A DNA stretch of 18,059 nt from assembly GCA_017556885.1 (NCBI GenBank), contig JAFYLV010000039.1:1-18059 (forward strand), read 5' to 3'. The notes below the pieces were generated by a model. The model made no database searches and was not told the DNA's origin. It was given only the letters and a program-made list of their open reading frames with translations. Of the stretch, positions 1 to 7,036 are shown piece after piece (the stretch's first letter is position 1; every line of letters starts with the position of its first letter). The translations under genes were made by a program, and so were the position numbers. The DNA is from Clostridia bacterium. GTDB lineage: Bacteria; Bacillota; Clostridia; Oscillospirales; QAMX01.

Positions 1-98
1 ACGACGGTGCAGCCGGCCTCGGCGGCGAGCTGCTCCATGGCGGCGGTCTCCGCCTGATTTGCCTTGCAGCCCAAGGTATAAAAGGCTATGGTATTCAA
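1..98 (-). CDS. mtaB: MtaB tRNA methylthiotransferase, N-terminal fragment (runs off left edge)
   Basis: Only the first 32 codons are in the window. They read NTIAFYTLGCKANQAET followed by AAMEQLAAEAGC, the start of the UPF0004 domain of radical-SAM methylthiotransferases. The LGCKxNQxE version fits MtaB, which adds methylthio to t6A37 of tRNA, better than MiaB (YGCQMN) or RimO (LGCPKN). The Cys of LGCK would be the first ligand of the second iron-sulfur cluster. I place the start at a TTG (98-96) because AGGAGGG (113-107) lies 8 bases upstream. The nearby ATG at 104-102 is in another frame, and there is no in-frame ATG. It diverges from the mannosidase gene. The family assignment rests on a short motif, so a related MiaB-like protein is possible. 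Confidence 0.8.
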   Translation of the reverse strand, partial: MNTIAFYTLGCKANQAETAAMEQLAAEAGCTV

Positions 99-106
99 AA
101 AACATT

Positions 107-113
107 CCCTCCT
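107..113 (-). promoter_or_regulatory. RBS that fixes the TTG start of mtaB
   Basis: AGGAGGG on the minus strand, 8 bases upstream of TTG at 98-96. It is the only strong Shine-Dalgarno sequence here, and it supports the TTG start over the out-of-frame ATG. Confidence 0.7.
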
Positions 114-134
114 GCCGGCGGATGTAAATAGCGC

Positions 135-163
135 TTGAATTCATCTGACCCATCTATTATAAT
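135..163 (+). promoter_or_regulatory. Sigma-A type promoter of the alpha-mannosidase operon
   Basis: TTGAAT (135-140), a 17-base spacer and a perfect TATAAT (158-163). Transcription would start around 170, giving a leader of about 48 bases before the ATG at 218. The -10 overlaps a TATAAT on the opposite strand. Confidence 0.75.
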
Positions 164-184
164 ATAAAAAAAGGTTTTTCACAA
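156..184 (-). promoter_or_regulatory. Putative divergent promoter for mtaB
   Basis: On the minus strand TTGTGA (184-179), a 17-base spacer and TATAAT (161-156). The -10 shares the palindrome ATTATAAT with the plus-strand promoter. The -35 is 4 of 6 to consensus. Confidence 0.6.
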
Positions 185-217
185 GCAGCCGCAACGGCGG
201 AAAGGAGCGTTTTTTCT

Positions 218-2698
218 ATGAAAAAGATGTGTGTTCATCTTACAGGATCCGCTCATATCGACCCCATCTGGTTGTGGCGCTGGCAGGAGGGCTATGCCGA
301 GATCAAGGCCACCTTCAAAAGCGCGCTGGACCGGATCGAACAGTTTGACGAGTTTGTTTTCACCTCTGCCTGTGCCTGTTATTACAACTGGGTGGAGCAC
401 AACTGCCCGGAGCTTTTTGAGGCTATCCGCGCCCAGGTGGCCGCCGGCCGGTGGATCATTGCCGGCGGCTGGTGGATCCAGCCCGACTGCAACGTCCCCT
501 CCGGGGAAAGCTTTGCCCGTCAGGCGCTCTATTCTCAGCGGTATTTTGAATCCCGCTTTGGGAAACGGGCGGAGATCGGCTACTGCGTCGACTCCTTCGG
601 ACACAACGGAAATCTGCCCCAGCTGCTGAAAAAAGGCGGCATGCGCGGCTATGTTTATATGCGGCCGGACAGCAAAAAGGAGCATTCCTATCCCTTCCCG
701 GACGGCATGCCCTTTGACTGGGAGGGTATTGACGGCACCGTCATGCCCACCTGCCGTCTGATGGATGACTATAACCAGCAGATGGGGGAGAATACCGCAA
801 AGCAGCTTTACGGCATCCGGGATGCTCTCTCGGCTGCGGGGATGGAAACTCCTGCGGTGGGCGTCAATTACGGCGTCGGCAATCACGGCGGTGGCCCCAC
901 GGTGAAGAATATCGAGCGCATCCGCGCCTTGCAGACGGAAAATGAGGACTTTGAGTTCATTTTTTCTTCGCCAAACGGCTATTTCGATGCCGTGGAGGCG
1001 GCCCGTGCGGAGGGCTTTGTGCCGCCCCGCGTCAAGGGCGATCTGCAGCACCATGCCAGCGGCTGCTACTCTACCCATTCGGAGAGCAAAATGGCCAACC
1101 GCCGGGCGGAAAACCGCCTGCAGTCGGCAGAAAAGTGCGCCGTTTTGTCTGCGGCGCTCACGGGATTCCGGTATGACTGCGCCCGATTTGAGCGCGCCTG
1201 GCAGAAAGTGCTCTTCAACCAGTTCCACGACGTGATGGGTGGCTGTTCCATTCGCAGCGCCTTTGACGATGTGCGCGAGTCCCACGGCGAGGCGCTGCAC
1301 ATCGCCGCGGAGGAATACAATTCCGCCCTTCAGCGCATCACCTGGGCCATCAACACCGAAGGCCCCGCGGTGGATATGGGCAAATGCGACGGCCGCCTTT
1401 GGGCAGCGGAGGGACTTGGTGCCCCTGTGGTGGTCTTCAATCCCCATGCATGGGAGATCGAGACGCCGGTGCGGGTCAATCACAGCCGCATCGTCCGCGT
1501 GACCGATGCGAAGGGACGAGACCTTCCTTTCCAGAAGGTGCGTGCAGAGCGTACCGACGGGGACGATAAGGAGGATACTGTCTTTATTGCCCGCGTACCT
1601 GCCCTCGGATATACCGTATGCTGGGTGTTCCTGCAGGGAGAGGCTCAGCCGCAGGGCTCTTTGCCCCTCGATGCCACCGAAACCACCCTTGAAAATGAGA
1701 AGCTTCGCCTGACCATCGATCCTGCCACCGGTGATATTCAGAGCTTGTATCTGAAGGATGCCGGAACGGAGCTCATTTTAGGCGGTGCGGCAAGGCCGCT
1801 GGTGCTGGATGAGAGCGATCTCGACACCTGGGGTCACGGCGTATTTACCTTTGACCGGGTCATCGGCCGCTTTGAGCAGCCGGAGATCACGCTGGTGGAG
1901 CGCGGGCCTGTCCGCGCAAAGATCGCGGTGCGTACCCGGTATGAAAAAAGCGAGCTTTTGCAGACCTATACCCTCTATGCCGGCGCCGATCAGGTGGAGT
2001 GCGAATGCCGTGTTTTCTGGCATGAGACCCACAAGATGCTGAAGCTTGCCTTCGGAACGGCGGTGGAAGACGGAGAGGCGGTCTATGCCATTGCCGGCGG
2101 ATCCATCCGCAAGCCCTGCGACGGCTGCGAAGAGCCTGCCCAGAACTGGGCGGCGGTGGAGAACGGAAAGATCGGTCTTGCGGTCTTGAATAATGGCAGA
2201 TATTCCTACTCCTGCAAGGACGGCGAGCTGCGCATCGTTGCCGTGCGCGGCGCAGGCTTTGCTGACCATTACGGCTTTGCACGCACAAACGACGGCCTCT
2301 GCCGCTTTATGGAGCAGGGAGAGAGCGAATTTACCTATGTTCTGCGCCCCTATACGGGCAGCTTTGCGAAGAACCGCGTGGTGGAGATGGCGGAGCTTCT
2401 CAACGCGCCTGCGGTCTCCGTCAACGAGACCTATCACAAGGGCCCCCTGCCGCTGGAATATTCCGGTATCGAGCTCTGCGGCGACGGCATCGTCCTTTCT
2501 GCCCTCAAGGCGGCGGAGGACGGACAGGGTCTCATCCTCCGGGCGTGGGAGAGCCGCGGAGAGCGGGTGCCTGCCTGCATAAAGCTTTCTTTTGCAGGCG
2601 CTGAGATCCGCCGGGAGTTTGGCCCTTATGAGGTATGCACCTTCCGTATCGACGGAGATACCGTCACGGAAACGGATTTTGTGGAAACAAAACTTTAA
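218..2698 (+). CDS. GH38 family alpha-mannosidase
   Basis: The 826-residue protein matches GH38 alpha-mannosidases, zinc-dependent retaining enzymes that release alpha-linked mannose from N-glycan-type or mannosylated substrates. Visible hallmarks are the zinc-ligand pair His13/Asp15 in GSAHIDPIWLWRW, the nucleophile region GYCVDSFGHNGNLPQ with Asp125, and the metal-binding NQFHDVMGG around residues 335-345. The middle and C-terminal beta-sandwich domains fill the rest, so it is full length for the bacterial class. No signal peptide is seen, so it is probably cytoplasmic and acts on imported oligosaccharides. The ATG follows AAAGGAG (201-207) at about 10 bases. Its stop overlaps the RBS of the SGNH hydrolase gene, 12 bases before that ATG, so the two form one operon. 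The exact linkage specificity cannot be read from sequence. Confidence 0.93.
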   Translation: MKKMCVHLTGSAHIDPIWLWRWQEGYAEIKATFKSALDRIEQFDEFVFTSACACYYNWVEHNCPELFEAIRAQVAAGRWIIAGGWWIQPDCNVPSGESFARQALYSQRYFESRFGKRAEIGYCVDSFGHNGNLPQLLKKGGMRGYVYMRPDSKKEHSYPFPDGMPFDWEGIDGTVMPTCRLMDDYNQQMGENTAKQLYGIRDALSAAGMETPAVGVNYGVGNHGGGPTVKNIERIRALQTENEDFEFIFSSPNGYFDAVEAARAEGFVPPRVKGDLQHHASGCYSTHSESKMANRRAENRLQSAEKCAVLSAALTGFRYDCARFERAWQKVLFNQFHDVMGGCSIRSAFDDVRESHGEALHIAAEEYNSALQRITWAINTEGPAVDMGKCDGRLWAAEGLGAPVVVFNPHAWEIETPVRVNHSRIVRVTDAKGRDLPFQKVRAERTDGDDKEDTVFIARVPALGYTVCWVFLQGEAQPQGSLPLDATETTLENEKLRLTIDPATGDIQSLYLKDAGTELILGGAARPLVLDESDLDTWGHGVFTFDRVIGRFEQPEITLVERGPVRAKIAVRTRYEKSELLQTYTLYAGADQVECECRVFWHETHKMLKLAFGTAVEDGEAVYAIAGGSIRKPCDGCEEPAQNWAAVENGKIGLAVLNNGRYSYSCKDGELRIVAVRGAGFADHYGFARTNDGLCRFMEQGESEFTYVLRPYTGSFAKNRVVEMAELLNAPAVSVNETYHKGPLPLEYSGIELCGDGIVLSALKAAEDGQGLILRAWESRGERVPACIKLSFAGAEIRREFGPYEVCTFRIDGDTVTETDFVETKL

Positions 2699-2710
2699 GG
2701 AGATAAAGAA

Positions 2711-3292
2711 ATGAAAAAAATCCTGCTTCTCGGCGATTCCATCCGCGAGGGCTACTGCCAGCTGGTCAAGGCCGATCTGGAGGGGCGCGCGGAGGTGGTT
2801 TTCCCCTCGGAGAACTGCCGCTTTACTCAGTACACCTACCATCTGCTGCAGAACTGGACTCACGATCTTTTGGGCCGTGAGCCCGATTCCGCCGACAACG
2901 TGGCGGCCATCCACTGGAACTGCGGTCACTGGGACTGCGAGCGCTTCTCTGCCATTCATGAGCCCCTCAATTCCATCCCCACCTATGCGGAGATGATCCG
3001 CCGCATCGAGGAATCCCTCGAGACGCGGTATCCGAAGGCAAAGATCGTCTTTGCCACCACCACCCCCATGAGTCCCGCCCATGACGGTAAGGGCCGAACC
3101 ACGGAGGAGATCCGCGCCTACAATGCCGCGGCGCTCGAGGCGCTAAAAGGTACCCGCGCGGAGATCAACGATCTCTTCGCCATCCTGGAAAACGAGCCGG
3201 CCGAGACCTTCCGCGATTATTGCCACCTGACCCCGGAGGGCTGCCGCAAGCTTGCCGACCGCGTGACGGCGGTGGTATCCGAGGCACTTTGA
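2711..3292 (+). CDS. SGNH/GDSL-family hydrolase (putative carbohydrate esterase)
   Basis: This 193-residue single-domain protein has the SGNH fold signatures. The nucleophile block is KILLLGDSIREGY (Ser10), an Asn/Gly block lies in HWNCGHWD, and the catalytic Asp-His pair is Asp169/His172 in DYCHLTPEGC. Such enzymes hydrolyse esters, often acetyl groups on sugars. There is no signal peptide, so it is predicted to be cytoplasmic. The RBS AAGGAG (2697-2702) overlaps the stop of the upstream mannosidase, so translation is probably coupled. Removing acyl groups from oligosaccharides before mannosidase cleavage is a reasonable inference, not something the sequence proves. Lipase or thioesterase activity is an alternative. 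A strong terminator follows 16 bases after the stop. Confidence 0.88.
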   Translation: MKKILLLGDSIREGYCQLVKADLEGRAEVVFPSENCRFTQYTYHLLQNWTHDLLGREPDSADNVAAIHWNCGHWDCERFSAIHEPLNSIPTYAEMIRRIEESLETRYPKAKIVFATTTPMSPAHDGKGRTTEEIRAYNAAALEALKGTRAEINDLFAILENEPAETFRDYCHLTPEGCRKLADRVTAVVSEAL

Positions 3293-3308
3293 TCCTATAC
3301 TTTCCGAA

Positions 3309-3343
3309 AAAAGAGGCAGAGATGAAAAAACTCTGCCTCTTTT
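3309..3343 (+). terminator. Rho-independent terminator of the mannosidase/SGNH operon
   Basis: The arms GAGGCAGAG (3313-3321) and CTCTGCCTC (3331-3339) pair perfectly around a 9-base loop. The stem extends by A-T pairs and ends in a T-run at 3340-3343. It closes the operon just after the SGNH stop codon. Confidence 0.85.
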
Positions 3344-3374
3344 GCATATCGTTATACAAATCGGAGGTGACGGT

Positions 3375-4364
3375 ATGCGGTTGGCACTGGAATTTATCGG
3401 CGGGCTTGCCGCCTTTATTTTCGGCATGAAGACCTTGAGCGGCGGTCTCGGCGTGCTTGCCGGGGGACGGACGGAGCGTATCCTCTCGCGCCTGACAGAC
3501 TCTCCGCTGCGGGCGGGATTTCTCGGCGTGGGGGCGACGGCGGCTGTACAGTCCTCCTCGGCGGTGACGGTCATGCTCATCGGAATGGCGGAGGCAGGGC
3601 AGATCGGGCTTTCCTCGGCAGGATATATCCTGCTTGGAGCAAACGTCGGTACGACGCTGACCCCGTGGATGTTGTCGCTTGCGGGCATCCGGGGGAAAGG
3701 ATCCCTTGCGGGCTTTTTCACTCCGGCGGGGCTTGCGCCGGTGATAGCCATCGTCGGAGCGGGACTTTTGCTTGCGTCGGGCAACGGACGGAGACGGAGC
3801 CTCGCAGAGGCCTTCTGCGGCTTTGGGGTGCTGATGCTTGGTATGGAACGCATGCAGACGGCGATGATACCCCTGCGGGATCTTGCGGCGATCCCCGGAG
3901 CGGAGAAACTGCTTGCCTCACCGATCTTTGCGGCGGTGACGGCGGCGCTCTTTACGGCGCTCATCCAGTCCTCCACGGCATCCGTTGCCATTTTGCAGGC
4001 GCTGGCATCTGCGGGCGGTCTGAATGTGGCCGCGGTGCTTCCGGCGGTCATGGGACAGAATGTAGGCACCTGCATCACGGGAATGCTTTCCGCACTCGGC
4101 ACGGGAAACACGGCGAGGGCGGTGGCGCGCTTCAATCTTGCGATCAACGTGATCGGTGCCGGAGCCGGTGTGGGGCTCATGTATCTTCTGCGCCCGCTGT
4201 GCGGCGCGTTTTTTGCCCGTCCTGCCACGGCGGCGGGCATCGCCCTGTGGCACAGTCTGTTCAACGTCCTGTCGGCGGTGCTGCTGTGGCCTGCGGTGCC
4301 GTGGATCTGCCGGAGGGTTTACCCCCGGCAGCGCAAGGCAAAAAAATATTTGCCGACACGCTGA
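3375..4364 (+). CDS. Na+/phosphate cotransporter family (NptA/PNaS-like) membrane protein, short form
   Basis: The 329-residue hydrophobic protein carries the two repeated signatures of the Na/Pi cotransporter family: GATAAVQSSSAVTVMLIG (QSSS at 59-62) and TALIQSSTASVAIL (QSST at 198-201). Each sits in a re-entrant/transmembrane repeat. GANVGTTLTP and GQNVGTCITG are the matching second halves of the inverted repeat. It would import phosphate or related anions with Na+. I chose ATG 3375 (MRLALEFIGG) because GGAGGTG lies 6-7 bases upstream; a TTG at 3342 inside the terminator is unlikely. Many bacterial homologues continue with a PhoU-like cytosolic domain, but this one stops soon after the last membrane segment with a basic tail. 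No convincing promoter is visible in the 31 bases after the preceding terminator, so read-through or an unseen promoter drives it. Confidence 0.87.
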   Translation: MRLALEFIGGLAAFIFGMKTLSGGLGVLAGGRTERILSRLTDSPLRAGFLGVGATAAVQSSSAVTVMLIGMAEAGQIGLSSAGYILLGANVGTTLTPWMLSLAGIRGKGSLAGFFTPAGLAPVIAIVGAGLLLASGNGRRRSLAEAFCGFGVLMLGMERMQTAMIPLRDLAAIPGAEKLLASPIFAAVTAALFTALIQSSTASVAILQALASAGGLNVAAVLPAVMGQNVGTCITGMLSALGTGNTARAVARFNLAINVIGAGAGVGLMYLLRPLCGAFFARPATAAGIALWHSLFNVLSAVLLWPAVPWICRRVYPRQRKAKKYLPTR

Positions 4365-4383
4365 AAATGCCGCGGAAATTTTC

Positions 4384-4412
4384 TCGACCCGTCGCGGGAT
4401 CTGTGATATAAT
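4384..4412 (+). promoter_or_regulatory. Extended -10 promoter of the HD-domain gene
   Basis: TCGACC (4384-4389), a 17-base spacer and TATAAT (4407-4412), preceded by TG at 4404-4405 (extended -10). It lies between the transporter gene and the HD-domain gene and starts a short leader. Confidence 0.7.
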
Positions 4413-4441
4413 GATAAAAACGACCGGAAGGAAAATGCGAT

Positions 4442-5005
4442 ATGAGCAAGAATTACGCCGATATCTTTATTGAATATTTTGTCACCTATATCAAGCGGGA
4501 GGGCGCCGACGAGCTGCTTGCCTGGCTTAAGGGAACGGACTTTTTCACCGCCCCCGCATCCACCCGCTACCACAGCGCGCATGAGGGCGGCCTTGTGGAG
4601 CACTGCGTCAACGTCTTTGAGTGCCTTCTTTCCCGCTGGGGCGAGACGGAAAGCAAGGAGAGTCTTGCCATCTGTGGTCTTCTGCACGACGTGTGCAAGG
4701 CGGATTTCTACACCGTTGCCTACCGCAACGCAAAAAATGCCGACGGCGTGTGGGAAAAGGTGCCCTATTATTCCATTGATGACAAAATGCCCCTGGGACA
4801 CGGCGAAAAATCCCTCTTCATTCTGGAACGGTTCCTGCGGCTGACGATCTCCGAGGCCCTTGCCGTGCGCTGGCATATGGGCGGCTTTGACGAGGCCGTG
4901 CGCGGCGGCTCCCGCGCCATCAACGATGCCTACGATAACTACCCCCTTGCCGTCAAGCTCCACATCGCGGATATCGAAGCCACCTACCTCATGGAAGAAA
5001 GATAA
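4442..5005 (+). CDS. HD-domain metal-dependent phosphohydrolase, unknown substrate
   Basis: The 187-residue protein has the HD superfamily pattern: GGLVEHCVNV (His54), the HD dyad in LLHDVCK (His82-Asp83), a later GHGEKS motif and a C-terminal Asp in LHIADIEA. These residues bind one or two metals and usually hydrolyse phosphomonoesters or phosphodiesters of nucleotides. No partner domain (such as RelA synthetase, GGDEF or nucleotidyltransferase) is attached, so the substrate cannot be named. The ATG follows GGAAGGA at 8 bases. It is transcribed alone from its own promoter and ends 11 bases before a strong terminator. Similar small HD hydrolases occur in gut Firmicutes. Confidence 0.82.
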   Translation: MSKNYADIFIEYFVTYIKREGADELLAWLKGTDFFTAPASTRYHSAHEGGLVEHCVNVFECLLSRWGETESKESLAICGLLHDVCKADFYTVAYRNAKNADGVWEKVPYYSIDDKMPLGHGEKSLFILERFLRLTISEALAVRWHMGGFDEAVRGGSRAINDAYDNYPLAVKLHIADIEATYLMEER

Positions 5006-5015
5006 AGAAGTTTAC

Positions 5016-5050
5016 AAAAAACGCCTTCCCGGCAAGGGAAGGCGTTTTTT
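5016..5050. terminator. Bidirectional terminator between convergent genes
   Basis: The arms CGCCTTCCC (5022-5030) and GGGAAGGCG (5036-5044) form a perfect stem with a 5-base loop. It is flanked by A6 on the left and T6 on the right, so it yields a U-tailed hairpin on both strands. It ends the HD gene on the plus strand and the three-gene COG0523 operon on the minus strand, whose last stop codon is 4 bases away. Confidence 0.88.
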
Positions 5051-5054
5051 GTGC

Positions 5055-7022
5055 TTATTTTGCAAGGATATAGGCCATATCCCGGCGGCCGATGGGAGGA
5101 AGAGAAACGCAGAGCGCATCCTCCTCGCGGCGGGAGATAAGGGGGATCTCATCCCCGTCGGGGGTGAGGATCACGGCTTCCGTCATGCTGCCGGAAAGTC
5201 GGAGCTCGCAGGGGTAGGACTCATCAAGCCCCGCATTGAGGACGATGACCGCCGCGCGCTCGCCGTCGGTGCGCACGAAGGGCTGCAGGCGGGAAGTCTG
5301 CACGGGATCGGCATAGCAGACCGTTGCCGGCGCGCCGAACCACCGGGCGATGGAGGAGAGCAGGTAAAGCTGGTGGGGATCGTCGCGGTATTTCCAGGGA
5401 TCGTAGCCGTCGGCAATGACACGGCCGCCCAGCTCGTTTGTAAACTTAGCAAGGCAGGGGATCCCCTCGCCGTCGGCAAAGCCGCGGATGTGGGCGAGGA
5501 ATTCCACCCCGTCGCATACGGCGCGCAGCCGCCGCAGGGGGATCTTCGGATTGAGGGTGACGTGGAACCAGCCGGCAAAGGGACCGCAGAATTCATGCTC
5601 CGCAAGATAGCAGCAGCCGCCGGTGGGGCCGTCGCATTCCACACCGGCAAGGTGGGAGAGCCCCATTTCCGTAAGCGCCTCCAGCGCGCCGGCATCGAGC
5701 ATAACATTGCCGCGGAAGATGTCGATCAGCTCCTCCCGGCGGAAGGCGCGCAGGGTCTCGCCGGTGAGCAGAGTGGCGCAGGCACCGGACTTCTGAGAGG
5801 TCAGCGCCATTCCGGAGGGGCCGAGGGCTTCCGGACGGGTGATGTCGTAGGCGAGATTCTTTTCTTCATTAAACCAGCCGTTTTTGCAGTCCATGCGGGC
5901 ACACATGTGCCAGGAATGTACCGGCCAGAGACCGCGCCAGGGGAGATCCTTTGCGGCGGCGTAAAATTTCTCCCAAAGGGGACGCATGGCGTGCAGCTCG
6001 TCCACCTCGCGGGCAAGCATCCGGTCAACGTCGGGATTGCCGGACTGGTGGTTGAAGGCGATGCCGCTGCAGCCCGCCATAATGGCCATGCCGATCTCGC
6101 AGCGGCGGGTAAAGAAGGACTTGTTGAGGCAGGTCTGGGGATGACTGTCCTCCTCCCAGAAAATGTCGGTGACGTGGTCGGGGTATTCCGCCGTCTGCCG
6201 GCCGACCTCCATGGCCTTCCACTGCAGATCGTCGGGCTTGATATCGGTATAATGGCCGTGGCCGGGGCGGCCGCGGCGGCTGCGCAGGGCGCGCATGCAT
6301 TTGCCGATATAATCGCCGGAAAAGGTGGTGTGGGTGGCGCCAACGGTCATGAAGGGCGTGTCGATATCCGGGTCGATCTCGTCCACGGCGGCACGGGCGG
6401 CGGCGCAGAAGGCTGCGAGCCGGTCGGCGCCGTAATCCGACCAGGCCTGGCGAAGCTCCTCGTTTTCCGGGGCGTTGAGGGCGGCAACAAGGGTCTCCCG
6501 GTCGGACCAAGCGCCGTTCTGGAAGCCGCGTACACAGCGCTCGCAGAAGCAGGGATAGTGGCTGCCGGAGGAAAGATGGGTGAAGCGGCAGTCATCGTCC
6601 ACCCAGATGAAATCGGGGCGTGCGGAGGCATAAATGCGGTATTTTTCCCGGGTGTAGGAGAGGAATTCCTCCGAAATGGGGCAGGCGATGGCCTTGACGG
6701 TGCTGCCGTCGGCATTGACCATGCGGGGGAAATGATCAAAATGGATCTGCTCCAGCCCATAGAGGTCGAAGGAGGGCCAGACGTTGATGCCGGCGGTGCG
6801 TCCCCGGGCACGAATGTCCTCTATGCGGCGGGCGACGATCTCTGCCTGACGGCGGCGGTCGTCATAGGGGGTACCGTCGGTGTACATATCGTCGCTTAAA
6901 AAGAAGGCGATCTCATCGGCAACATCGGTGTGGCGGTCGATAAGGCGCAGAAAGGCCTCCCACTTCTCGTCCACCAGCCAAAGCAGAGGAGAGAGACGCC
7001 AGGTCAGCTTGAAATCACCCAT
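5055..7022 (-). CDS. Putative glycoside-hydrolase-like TIM-barrel protein, family not recognised
   Basis: The 655-residue protein has no signal peptide. I see an N-terminal (beta/alpha)8-like region (about 1-390) with acidic strand ends such as FIWVDDDCRF (W140-D144) and IFWEEDSHP. A Cys cluster C158-x-C160-x2-C163 follows in YPCFCERC. Next comes an alpha/beta region (about 400-480, ELIDIFRGNVMLDAGALEAL) resembling the GATase-like trimerisation domain of GH42-type enzymes. A beta-rich C-terminus ends with GRRDMAYILAK. The layout suggests a multi-domain glycosidase, but the catalytic pair cannot be assigned and no CAZy family is claimed. AAAGGAG, overlapping the upstream stop codon, lies 10 bases before ATG 7022, so it is translationally coupled to the COG0523 fusion gene. 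That partnership with metal-handling GTPases is unexpected for a glycosidase. Confidence 0.72.
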   Translation of the reverse strand: MGDFKLTWRLSPLLWLVDEKWEAFLRLIDRHTDVADEIAFFLSDDMYTDGTPYDDRRRQAEIVARRIEDIRARGRTAGINVWPSFDLYGLEQIHFDHFPRMVNADGSTVKAIACPISEEFLSYTREKYRIYASARPDFIWVDDDCRFTHLSSGSHYPCFCERCVRGFQNGAWSDRETLVAALNAPENEELRQAWSDYGADRLAAFCAAARAAVDEIDPDIDTPFMTVGATHTTFSGDYIGKCMRALRSRRGRPGHGHYTDIKPDDLQWKAMEVGRQTAEYPDHVTDIFWEEDSHPQTCLNKSFFTRRCEIGMAIMAGCSGIAFNHQSGNPDVDRMLAREVDELHAMRPLWEKFYAAAKDLPWRGLWPVHSWHMCARMDCKNGWFNEEKNLAYDITRPEALGPSGMALTSQKSGACATLLTGETLRAFRREELIDIFRGNVMLDAGALEALTEMGLSHLAGVECDGPTGGCCYLAEHEFCGPFAGWFHVTLNPKIPLRRLRAVCDGVEFLAHIRGFADGEGIPCLAKFTNELGGRVIADGYDPWKYRDDPHQLYLLSSIARWFGAPATVCYADPVQTSRLQPFVRTDGERAAVIVLNAGLDESYPCELRLSGSMTEAVILTPDGDEIPLISRREEDALCVSLPPIGRRDMAYILAK

Positions 7023-7036
7023 AATGCAGAACTCCT

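Noticed and set aside
179..1483. Long minus-strand frames opposite the mannosidase (also 1778-3082)
   Set aside because: The GH38 catalytic motifs on the plus strand fix the coding strand; the antisense products show no domain.
4860..6899. A 679-codon plus-strand open frame opposite the glycosidase-like gene
   Set aside because: It is the complement of a better-supported minus-strand gene with an RBS and a coherent fold. Its own translation is Gly/Ala/Val/His-rich low-complexity with no motifs.
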